A stretch of 51,317 bases of DNA, from the IMG/VR virus record IMGVR_UViG_3300005563_001252, positions 1 to 51,317 of that record; one strand, written 5' to 3'. How positions within the stretch are numbered: position 1 is the first letter of the stretch; each line of letters starts with the position of its first letter. The translations under genes were made by a program, and so were the position numbers. Shown here piece by piece: positions 34,745 through 41,287 of this stretch. The notes below the pieces were generated by a model. It was not told the DNA's origin. It searched no databases and saw nothing but the letters and a program-made list of their open reading frames with translations. The DNA is from a virus.

Positions 34745-35040
34745 TCAAGTCTCTTCTCTCCACAGACTATCTGCTGGCGGTCAATCTCGCCGCCAGCCTG
34801 GTGCTGTTCCTTCATTGCGCCTTTGCGCTCAATCGCATGGATCATCGCAGTAACCATGTCGTGCGCGCCTGGTACGTGATCACCGGGCTGGGAAGCTTCG
34901 GCGTCCTGGTCGGGCCATTGTACGGATACCTTCATCCCCAGCCAATGGAGGTCATCTCAAACATCGGCGTCACTGGCCTCATGGCGGGCGGCTGGCTGTA
35001 TCGCAATCGCCGTGCCACCGATAAAAGGGGACCAGAATGA
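34741..35040 (+). CDS. Second small membrane protein of the lysis cluster
   Basis: This 99-aa protein has three hydrophobic segments (LLAVNLAASLVLFLHCAFAL, WYVITGLGSFGVLVGPLYGY and NIGVTGLMAGGWLY). It is either a second holin or an antiholin-type partner. It overlaps the upstream gene and the endolysin by four bases each. Confidence 0.72.
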   Translation: MIKSLLSTDYLLAVNLAASLVLFLHCAFALNRMDHRSNHVVRAWYVITGLGSFGVLVGPLYGYLHPQPMEVISNIGVTGLMAGGWLYRNRRATDKRGPE

Positions 35041-35612
35041 ACCTCACACTCCAGCAGCTCCAGCTCATCATGCCCGCCGCCACGCGGGCATCGTTGTTTC
35101 TGGAGCCTCTCAATGCGGCCATGCAGGAGTTCGGGATCGATACCCGACTGCGCATGGCCGGGTTCCTATCCCAGCTCGCCCATGAGTCGGGGCAGTTTCG
35201 TTTCATGGAGGAGCTGGCCAGCGGCGCCGCCTATGACAACCGCGCCGACCTGGGCAACACCAATCCGGAGGCGATCCGCATCGCGGCCGCCCACGGCAGC
35301 ACGCCGGGCCGCTTCTGGAAAGGCCATGGCCCGATCCAGATCACCGGCTACCTCAACCACCTGGCCGCCATGATGGCACTGGAGCTGGATTGCGTGGAGC
35401 AGCCACGCCTGCTGTGCGAGCCGGTCCACGGCTGCCGCGCTGCCGGCTGGTTCTGGAAGGTCAACAGCCTGGCCAGGTGGGCGGACGCAGGCGACATCGA
35501 TGGCGTGAGCGATGTGGTCAATCGGGGAAAGAAAACGGCCGCCATAGGCGACTCGAACGGCTTTGCTGAGCGCAAGGCCTTCTATGACCGCGCCCTGAAG
35601 GTGATCCCATGA
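35037..35612 (+). CDS. Endolysin, glycoside hydrolase family 19
   Basis: The 191-aa GH19 (chitinase-like) endolysin cleaves peptidoglycan. Family blocks are RMAGFLSQLAHESGQFRFME (catalytic Glu in HES), GRFWKGHGPIQITGYLNHLA and VSDVVNRGKKTAAIGDSNGF. There is no signal peptide, so export should depend on the holin. Confidence 0.92.
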   Translation: MNLTLQQLQLIMPAATRASLFLEPLNAAMQEFGIDTRLRMAGFLSQLAHESGQFRFMEELASGAAYDNRADLGNTNPEAIRIAAAHGSTPGRFWKGHGPIQITGYLNHLAAMMALELDCVEQPRLLCEPVHGCRAAGWFWKVNSLARWADAGDIDGVSDVVNRGKKTAAIGDSNGFAERKAFYDRALKVIP

Positions 35613-36124
35613 ACCGGCTTCAGACCATAGCGATAGCCGCGGGCTCTGTCGTGCTGGCCCTCTGCCTGGGGCTTATCGCTGGCTTCCTATGGGGTGGCCA
35701 CCACCAGGCGCAGATCGATGAGGGCAGGGCGGCAAAGGTCAGCGAGGACCATGCCCTCGCCCTGGCCGGCGCCACGGAGCGATACCGGGAGGCCGAGCGC
35801 AATGGCCAGCGCGCCTTCGCCAACATCGAGGCCACCCGTCAACAGGAGAAAGAGAATGCAACGAAGCAAATTGAAGTTCTGCGCGGTCAGCTGCGCACTG
35901 GTGCTGAGCGGCTGTCAGTCGCCATCGACGCGGCTAGCGCAGCCGCCGCTGCCGCAACTGCCGGCGCTGGGGATCGAGAAGCGCGAGCCAACCTTCTGCC
36001 AGAGGCTGCTGAGCGAATTCTCGATTTCGCCCGAGAAGGCGGCGACATCGTGCGGGATCTTAATGCCTGCGTCGACAAGTACCACCACGCAGAGCAAATG
36101 ATGCAAGAAGCAGGAAAGCAGTAA
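35609..36124 (+). CDS. Rz-like i-spanin
   Basis: This 171-aa protein has one N-terminal membrane segment (AGSVVLALCLGLIAGFLWGG, about 11-30), then a long charged helical periplasmic part (TERYREAERNGQRAFANIEA). This is the inner-membrane spanin that fuses membranes at lysis with the nested lipoprotein. It overlaps the endolysin by ATGA. Confidence 0.88.
   Translation: MNRLQTIAIAAGSVVLALCLGLIAGFLWGGHHQAQIDEGRAAKVSEDHALALAGATERYREAERNGQRAFANIEATRQQEKENATKQIEVLRGQLRTGAERLSVAIDAASAAAAAATAGAGDREARANLLPEAAERILDFAREGGDIVRDLNACVDKYHHAEQMMQEAGKQ
35856..36101 (+). CDS. Rz1-like o-spanin lipoprotein nested inside Rz
   Basis: An 81-aa reading frame lies wholly within Rz in another frame: MQRSKLKFCAVSCALVLSGC with the lipobox LSGC (Cys20), then Pro-rich LAQPPLPQLP. 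AGGAG precedes the ATG by 8 bases. Nested Rz1 lipoproteins are the standard arrangement, so this is a confident call although the frame is hidden inside another gene. Confidence 0.87.
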   Translation: MQRSKLKFCAVSCALVLSGCQSPSTRLAQPPLPQLPALGIEKREPTFCQRLLSEFSISPEKAATSCGILMPASTSTTTQSK

Positions 36125-36203
36125 GGCGGCACGCCGAGGGGAGCTGCTGATTTACAGCTGGGATCGGGAGGAAGAGCCAGCCGGGCTGTTCTGATCGGAT
36201 GAG

Positions 36204-36238
36204 AAGGAGTGTGCAGACGCCTGCACGTTCCTTTTTTT
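36204..36238 (+). terminator. Terminator after the lysis genes, built on the palindrome
   Basis: Positions 36204-36216 pair with 36221-36233 (13 pairs, two G-T) around a four-base loop, followed by T7. The stem contains TGCAGACGCCTGCA (36212-36225), a one-base variant of the phage's recurrent palindrome. Confidence 0.82.
36212..36225. repeat. Palindrome variant TGCAGACGCCTGCA, copy 4
   Basis: One-base variant of the 14-base palindrome found at 21256-21269, 28087-28100 and 34294-34307. Here it forms the upper stem and loop of the terminator after the lysis genes. Confidence 0.7.
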
Positions 36239-36246
36239 GCGTAAAA

Positions 36247-36267
36247 TACTGTACAAATATACAGTTA
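36247..36267 (+). promoter_or_regulatory. LexA (SOS) box
   Basis: TACTGTACAAATATACAGTTA fits CTGT-N8-ACAG, the LexA box of E. coli and most beta/gamma-proteobacteria, with AT-rich centre. It lies 11 bases before the gene at 36278 and upstream of the SRAP gene, so both may be DNA-damage induced. Confidence 0.83.
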
Positions 36268-36277
36268 CCGTAAATCA

Positions 36278-36748
36278 ATGAGCCGCACTGTCGACCAAAC
36301 GAAGCCGCACCCCAATGCGGATGATTTGAACCTGCCGCCCGCCAATGGCCCAGGCCATGGCGCGGGAGCAATGGGGCGACCGCCTCGGCGAGGTGTTCTG
36401 GTAACCGTCAGGTGCCTCAAGCGGCAGGGGGTATCTCTTTCGGTGGCGGAGCGCCGGCAGGCTCCCGTGATTGTGGGCGAGCTGAAGCTCCGACGCGTGC
36501 ATGAACCGGACGTCGAACATAGCTCCGTGGCCGAGATCCTCGATTTCAACGATGGGCTCAGCAGTCACCTACGCTATTTCCCGTCGCGCCTCTTGGTGCT
36601 GCTGAATCCGGAAATTCTCTGGTTAGACGAGCGGGGAATGGTCGTCTATGGCATTGAGCGAACCGGTGGCGAGGCCGGGCCATCCGTCTCCCACTGGCAA
36701 ACCTGGCAGGTCGCGTTCGGCAAGGTAGATCCAGGGCCACCATTCTGA
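36278..36748 (+). CDS. Hypothetical protein under a LexA box
   Basis: This 156-aa protein has a disordered Pro/Gly-rich N terminus (about 1-38) and a folded remainder (GVLVTVRCLKRQGVSLSVAE, LRYFPSRLLVLLNPEILWLD, MVVYGIERTG, HWQTWQVAFGKV). I do not recognise the family. The SOS box immediately before it and the SRAP gene after it suggest a role in the DNA-damage response. Confidence 0.68.
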   Translation: MSRTVDQTKPHPNADDLNLPPANGPGHGAGAMGRPPRRGVLVTVRCLKRQGVSLSVAERRQAPVIVGELKLRRVHEPDVEHSSVAEILDFNDGLSSHLRYFPSRLLVLLNPEILWLDERGMVVYGIERTGGEAGPSVSHWQTWQVAFGKVDPGPPF

Positions 36749-36867
36749 TTGCTGAGTGCTGCCGAGCTTGCGGTAGCGCAGCAATTTATCATACTGTGAT
36801 GCACAGCAATATCCGCAGGAGTGCCGACAATGACCAAGCCAAGTGGCCAGAACAGAGGAGTGCGCTG

Positions 36868-37515
36868 ATGTGCGTCAACTATAAGCCGACCGATGGTGAG
36901 ATGTTAGAGGCGCTGAGCGGACTCTCTACCGCTGGCTTACCTCCTTGGAAAGACCAGACATGGCAGGATTACGCCGCACCGATCATCTTGTCGCGGGACG
37001 GTGGAGGGCCCGCCCTGGCCGTCGCTTCATACGGCATGATCCCGAAAGATAAAATGCCGCCCGATATCCGTATGACCACTTTGAATGCGCGAGCGGAGAC
37101 CATTGGAGAGAAGCGAAGCTATGCCGGCGCCTGGCGAGCCGCGCAGACCTGTCTTGTGCCGGCCATGGCCTTCTATGAGCCTAACTGGGAGTCAGGCAAG
37201 GCTGAGCGTTGGGAAATAGGAATGGCTGATGGCTCGCCCTTCTACATAGCCGGCCTTTGGCGTGCATGGGACGACGGCAGCCGGCTCTCCTTCACTCAAA
37301 TAACGGTCAATGCGGATGAGCATCCGTTAATGCGTCATTTTCATAAGCCAACTGAGGAGAAGCGTAGCTTGGTGATCATCCCCCGTGATCAAGCCGAAGA
37401 CTGGCTAGAGGTCGGCGATCCTGAGATAGCTCGGGCCTACCTCCAGCTTTATCCTGCCGAATTGATGGCAGCATCCCCGGCAGTACATGGCTACGGGCGC
37501 AAGAGTTCGGCGTAA
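36868..37515 (+). CDS. SRAP / YedK-family abasic-site DNA-crosslinking protein
   Basis: This 215-aa SOS-response-associated peptidase-type protein (HMCES/YedK) forms a covalent link with abasic sites in single-stranded DNA. Cys2, exposed after removal of Met1, is present (MCVNYKPTD). NARAET (Asn73), AFYEP (Glu104) and the His-containing block HPLMRHFHKP (152-161) supply the other expected residues. ATG 36868 is fixed by the need for Cys2. SRAP genes are common phage cargo and may protect replicating DNA. Confidence 0.9.
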   Translation: MCVNYKPTDGEMLEALSGLSTAGLPPWKDQTWQDYAAPIILSRDGGGPALAVASYGMIPKDKMPPDIRMTTLNARAETIGEKRSYAGAWRAAQTCLVPAMAFYEPNWESGKAERWEIGMADGSPFYIAGLWRAWDDGSRLSFTQITVNADEHPLMRHFHKPTEEKRSLVIIPRDQAEDWLEVGDPEIARAYLQLYPAELMAASPAVHGYGRKSSA

Positions 37516-37582
37516 CATCTCACGTGGCATCAAAGATTTGGGCTTATTTAGAGGGGCCGGGAATGCAACATTTGGGGGAAAT

Positions 37583-38047
37583 ATGGAAACTAGAGATGAT
37601 TGGGCTCTTGCTATAGGTGACGCCCTATTGGCATTCGGCGATATTGAACTCCTTGTGGTGGAAGGTATCCACAAGCTCTCTCCGCGGCCGTGTTCGAAGA
37701 AGTCGGTTTGGGAACGCAATCTTGCGCGTCGAGTTGATGATCTGTCTACAATAGCGGCGAAAATCGGTGGTGCCTCGGCAACTGACGTGCGCACCCTGTT
37801 GGCTCAAGTCAAAAAGTTGGCTAAAACCAGGAACCTCATCGCTCATAACCCGCTTCGTCTTGAGGTTTATTACTCAGAAATATCTGATAATTTCTGGTTC
37901 GAAATGGTCATTTCATCCCCCCTCCAGAAAGCCAACCACCTGAAATTGTCGGAAGTACGCAGCCTTGCAGATCTTAGTAGAGCAACTGCCGTCTCCCTTG
38001 CTGATGCACTGGAGAAACTTTCTTTGTGGAAGCTTTTTGCTACTTAA
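37583..38047 (+). CDS. HEPN-like protein at the right end of element 1
   Basis: The product is 154 aa. The segment KTRNLIAHNPLRLEV contains Arg83-Asn84-x3-His88, the R-x4-6-H signature of HEPN domains, many of which are RNases in toxin-antitoxin or abortive-infection systems. A helical N-terminal half fits (WALAIGDALLAFGDIELLVV). GGGGGAAAT precedes ATG 37583; an upstream ATG at 37487 is less likely. It is the last gene before the att core, the usual place for superinfection-exclusion cargo, and it overlaps the recombinase end by eight bases, tail to tail. RNase activity is not shown. Confidence 0.62.
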   Translation: METRDDWALAIGDALLAFGDIELLVVEGIHKLSPRPCSKKSVWERNLARRVDDLSTIAAKIGGASATDVRTLLAQVKKLAKTRNLIAHNPLRLEVYYSEISDNFWFEMVISSPLQKANHLKLSEVRSLADLSRATAVSLADALEKLSLWKLFAT

Positions 38048-39626
38048 TTCTGAAGGGTAGATAACGCACAAATCCTGCCCCCGCAACCAGTTTTAGAGAC
38101 ATGCCGCTAGAAGCTAGTAATAGTTTCTCAGCGGCATTGTTGTATTCAGCGTAGATATCCTCGCCTTCGGCGACGACATCGATTTTCCCATAGAGCTCGG
38201 CCACCAAAATGCGCGCCTGCTGCACGTCAGCGGCCAGGGCGCTTTCCAGGTTGGCCATAGTCTTCTTGATCCTTTCCCCGATTTCTCCTGCAGACGGCCC
38301 GTCACTGCCGGCCCTTGGCTTGCTCGCCGCCAGTTGGCCGCGCTCGGCCTCGGCCGCACGCAGCCGATCCGCCAGCGCCTGAGAGGCACCGATACTGGCG
38401 ATCGCATCTACCAGCCGCTGAATTTCTCCGTCCAGCTCCTTGCGCCGGCCCGCCGCCGCTGCGCCGTCGGCCGCACTGCTGCGCTGACGCTCGGCGATGA
38501 TGGCCTGCACCTGGCGCCGCAACTGTTCCTGCGCGGCAGGCGACAGCAGCTCATCGCGCAAGGTCTCCAGCAGGTTCTTGTCCGCTGTCTCCCGCTTGAA
38601 GTGGATCCCCTTGCAGACCGTTGGCCCGCGATCCTTTCTGTTGGCGCAGCCGTACAGCCGGGAATTGATAGCCACGATGGCCCCGCCACAATACGGGCAG
38701 GCCATCAGGCCGCCAAATAAGGTCCGTACCGGCGCGCCCTGTTTGCGGCCAGGCAGCCGGCCATCGAGCCGCTTGCGCACGGTCTGCCACAGCTCATCAT
38801 CAACGATGCGCAGCTCGGGCACCTCGATTTCCCGCCACTCCTCGCGCGGCCGGTTTACCCGCTGCCGCTTGCCGGTGTCCGGATCCTTCACCCACTGGGA
38901 GCGGTTCCATATATACAGACCCTGATACAGGCAGTTGTTGAGGATGCCGCTGCCCTTGTTGGGCGAGCCGTAGATGGCTGATACCACCCAGGTGCTGGCG
39001 CGCGGGGAGGGGACTTTACGGGCGTTGAGCTCATGGGCGATGCGCTGCACGCTCCAGCCTTCGGCGTAGCGTGCGAAGATCCAGCGCACCCAGCCGGCCT
39101 GAACATCGTTGACCTGGTACTTGCTGCCGAGGTGGTCGCGCACGATGTCATAGCCGTAGGACTTGCCGCCAGCGGCATAGCCGCGTTCGACCTGGCCGGC
39201 CTGGCCACGATGCGTCTTGTGCCGCAGATCATCGAGGAACATCTCATTGATCAGCCCGCGCACGCCCCGCATGATCTTGCGACCACCCATGCGGCTGTCG
39301 TAGCTGTCGGCCACGCCGATGATGACGATGCCGCGGTGCTCCAGGCGGCGCACCAGTTGCTCTTGCTCCACCTGGTCACGCGACAGACGGTCCAGGCCTT
39401 CCACGATCAGCACGTCGAAACGACCGTTGAACGCATCCATGAGCAGCCGCGCGCCGCCAGCACGCCGGGCTACCGGCGTGGAGCCGGATACCCCGTCGTC
39501 ACTGTAGCGCTGGGCCACTTCAAGCTCTTCACGCTCGGCGCGCCGGGTGCAGATGGTGAATTGATCCTCGATGGAGGCCTCGCGCTGCTTGTCGGTGCTA
39601 TAGCGTGCGTAGATCGCTGCTTTCAT
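38040..39626 (-). CDS. Large serine recombinase (integrase) of element 2
   Basis: The 528-aa product is of the same kind as the recombinase at 1-1587, and by eye more than half of the residues are identical in the first 300. MKAAIYARYSTDKQ carries the catalytic Ser10; EGLDRLSRDQVEQEQ, YGYDI, GSGILNN and a zinc ribbon (CPYCGG) follow. The tail VAGAGFVRYLPFRIK uses element-1 DNA after the core, not tRNA sequence, so this protein's C terminus was changed by the neighbouring element. ATG 39626 is preferred to an upstream Arg-rich extension. It overlaps the small gene 39598-39765. Confidence 0.93.
   Translation of the reverse strand: MKAAIYARYSTDKQREASIEDQFTICTRRAEREELEVAQRYSDDGVSGSTPVARRAGGARLLMDAFNGRFDVLIVEGLDRLSRDQVEQEQLVRRLEHRGIVIIGVADSYDSRMGGRKIMRGVRGLINEMFLDDLRHKTHRGQAGQVERGYAAGGKSYGYDIVRDHLGSKYQVNDVQAGWVRWIFARYAEGWSVQRIAHELNARKVPSPRASTWVVSAIYGSPNKGSGILNNCLYQGLYIWNRSQWVKDPDTGKRQRVNRPREEWREIEVPELRIVDDELWQTVRKRLDGRLPGRKQGAPVRTLFGGLMACPYCGGAIVAINSRLYGCANRKDRGPTVCKGIHFKRETADKNLLETLRDELLSPAAQEQLRRQVQAIIAERQRSSAADGAAAAGRRKELDGEIQRLVDAIASIGASQALADRLRAAEAERGQLAASKPRAGSDGPSAGEIGERIKKTMANLESALAADVQQARILVAELYGKIDVVAEGEDIYAEYNNAAEKLLLASSGMSLKLVAGAGFVRYLPFRIK
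38069..38089. repeat. Attachment-site core, second copy (element 1 / element 2 junction)
   Basis: Exact 21-base repeat of the tRNA-fMet 3' end at 24-44, without the rest of the tRNA. It ends element 1 and begins element 2. It also encodes VAGAGF near the C terminus of the second recombinase. Confidence 0.88.
38101..38137. repeat. Inverted repeat beside the second att core
   Basis: Positions 38101-38108 pair with 38130-38137, then (after one bulged base at 38129) 38109-38116 pair with 38121-38128 around a four-base loop. It starts 11 bases after the core, as the hairpin at 54-87 starts 9 bases after its core. The sequences differ but the shape is the same, both in the 3' coding end of a recombinase. 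Confidence 0.55.
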
Positions 39627-39765
39627 GGTGCTCAATATAGATTGCTGTTTCGGGATCATCGGTGCCGCTCTGCGGCGGCGCCTGTTGCTGAATTTCATTT
39701 GCTACCTGCTCGGCCAGCATCCGAAGAAGCTGGCCCCAGGCAGCAGGACTTTTTATCGCGAGCAT
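39598..39765 (-). CDS. 55-aa protein coupled to the second recombinase
   Basis: The product, MLAIKSPAAWGQLLRMLAEQ and so on, ends SSDLRTL, the last codons overlapping the recombinase start in another frame. AGGAGAG precedes the ATG, 12 bases after the PAPS-reductase-like stop. The layout matches the 66-aa gene before the first recombinase, and the two share a similar Leu/Ala-rich helix. Possible recombination accessory factor; unproved. Confidence 0.58.
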   Translation of the reverse strand: MLAIKSPAAWGQLLRMLAEQVANEIQQQAPPQSGTDDPETAIYIEHHESSDLRTL

Positions 39766-39777
39766 GAATTCTCTCTC

Positions 39778-40755
39778 CTATTCGCACAGTCCATATGCTG
39801 ATGAACATGCAAAAGGCTCATCCAGGTCCGCCAGCAATGAAAACTGCCGCCCCCCGCGCGAGGTCTTCGACCACTGGACGACGCTCTCAATCGTCGACGC
39901 TTGCCCAGCATGACCTTGCGTCCCTTTGTGGAAAAAGGACACCGGTGACCGAGGCCGACACACCTGAGAAACCAGCTTCTCCCAGGCCGCGATACGCTCT
40001 ATGTGCTCAGGGAACCGGCGCGCGATCTGCGCCAGCTCGCCCTTGCTGCAATTTATGCACGGCATGCAGCCAACTCGGTTCATACCCTGCTTGTAGAGTG
40101 GATTCGGTTCTATGCCTGCGGCACTATGAGCCTCAAATACGTCAGCGACGTTCCATCTCAAGATCGGCCGATAGACCGCCATACCGCCGCCCAGCAGCTC
40201 GTAGTGTGGCAGCCAGCGGCGCGCCTCCGACTCATCTGCGCGGACGCCTTGCCAAGATTCAACGTGCCATCCTTCTTCGACCAGATCAAGCTGAAACTCG
40301 GTAATCGGATCACGCTTCAGATACTGCGTGCAAAACTGGCGCTTGCGAGAGGGAAAGCCACCTTTAAGCATGCAAAGATCCAGGAACGGATTTCCAGTTG
40401 GGACCAGCAATTCCAACGCCAGCGCTGCGGTCTCGGGTGTCCAGGCGTACATGAACTTGCGCTTTCCGTAGACGGCTGATTCCGGTTCGCCGGCGGCGAT
40501 CCTGGCCAAATTGGCGCGCTTGGTGGCGAACTCATCGGAGAAATCGGCCTTCACGACGTCCACGGTGATATCCAGCGCCTGTGGCAGATAGTCAAGGGCG
40601 TAAGCGTAGGTCGCCTCATGCTCGTTCCCGGTATCGGCGAAGACGAAGCGGCAAGCTTCGCGGCCGTGGAGCTCGATGGCCGTCAGGGCGGTGGCGGTGC
40701 TGTCCTTCCCTCCCGATAGGCTCACCACATGCAGCTTTGACGCGGTCCCGCTCAT
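39778..40755 (-). CDS. PAPS-reductase / ATP-pyrophosphatase-family protein
   Basis: The 325-aa product has the PP-loop motif SLSGGKDST (about 12-20) and ADTGNEHEATYAYALDYL. Further Cys-containing parts are LCMLKGGFPSRKRQFCTQYL and GCMPCINCSKGE, which could bind a metal cluster. Phage members of this family sit in early operons and do not act in sulfate assimilation; a role in DNA or tRNA sulfur modification or anti-restriction is possible but not established. The ATG overlaps the upstream gene by four bases. Confidence 0.85.
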   Translation of the reverse strand: MSGTASKLHVVSLSGGKDSTATALTAIELHGREACRFVFADTGNEHEATYAYALDYLPQALDITVDVVKADFSDEFATKRANLARIAAGEPESAVYGKRKFMYAWTPETAALALELLVPTGNPFLDLCMLKGGFPSRKRQFCTQYLKRDPITEFQLDLVEEGWHVESWQGVRADESEARRWLPHYELLGGGMAVYRPILRWNVADVFEAHSAAGIEPNPLYKQGMNRVGCMPCINCSKGELAQIARRFPEHIERIAAWEKLVSQVCRPRSPVSFFHKGTQGHAGQASTIESVVQWSKTSRGGRQFSLLADLDEPFACSSAYGLCE

Positions 40756-41144
40756 GTCCGGCCCGCTGCTCGAAGTTGATCGGCCAGGGTGCCGCTGTAA
40801 TCCGTGAGGCACAGGCGGCGAGCGTCATTGCCGGCTGAAGCCAGGCGACGGGCTGCACCGCTGTTGTCACTGCTGATGATGTCAGCCAACGGGACGCCAT
40901 AGAATTGGCCGGTCAGTTCGTTGTCCAGTTCTACCCAAGCGAAGCGCTGGCCATTGCCAACGTGGTGCCGAATGGTCGCGACGAACCCGGTCAACACACC
41001 ATCGTCGGGCGTACTGAACGTGATGCGGTCCAGGGGGCGCGGCGGCTCCATGACGAAATCACGCTGTTTCGGCAGCTTAGCGAAGTACTTAGCGATATAG
41101 CGTTCGGTGTGATCAGACAAGGTGGGATTGGTGATTGCGTTCAT
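40752..41144 (-). CDS. Hypothetical protein of the element-2 operon
   Basis: This 130-aa protein (MNAITNPTLSDHTERYIAKY) has a beta-rich part (GVLTGFVATIRHHVGN, FAWVELDNELTGQFYGVPLA). GGAGAAGAAGCA precedes ATG 41144, which overlaps the stop of the 48-aa gene. No family recognised. Confidence 0.65.
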   Translation of the reverse strand: MNAITNPTLSDHTERYIAKYFAKLPKQRDFVMEPPRPLDRITFSTPDDGVLTGFVATIRHHVGNGQRFAWVELDNELTGQFYGVPLADIISSDNSGAARRLASAGNDARRLCLTDYSGTLADQLRAAGRT

Positions 41145-41287
41145 TGCTTCTTCTCCAGAGTGGCCGTAACAGAACACACGCCAAAACGATCGACGGCAGC
41201 GGCGATCACGTCGCAGCTATGGGCTGCGATGGCGGTGTAGGAATGGCGTGCGCTGGCAGTGCGCACGACGACACGAAACGCGGTCAT
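41141..41287 (-). CDS. 48-aa small protein
   Basis: This short gene encodes MTAFRVVVRTASARHSYTAI and ends ATLEKKQ. Its ATG overlaps the gpA-like stop as ATGA, and its stop overlaps the next start in the same way. The exact coupling supports it. Function unknown. Confidence 0.6.
   Translation of the reverse strand: MTAFRVVVRTASARHSYTAIAAHSCDVIAAAVDRFGVCSVTATLEKKQ

Noticed and set aside
36770-36820. Second LexA box at ACTGTGATGCACAG before SRAP
   Set aside because: The spacing between CTGT and ACAG is five bases, not eight, so it is not a LexA box.
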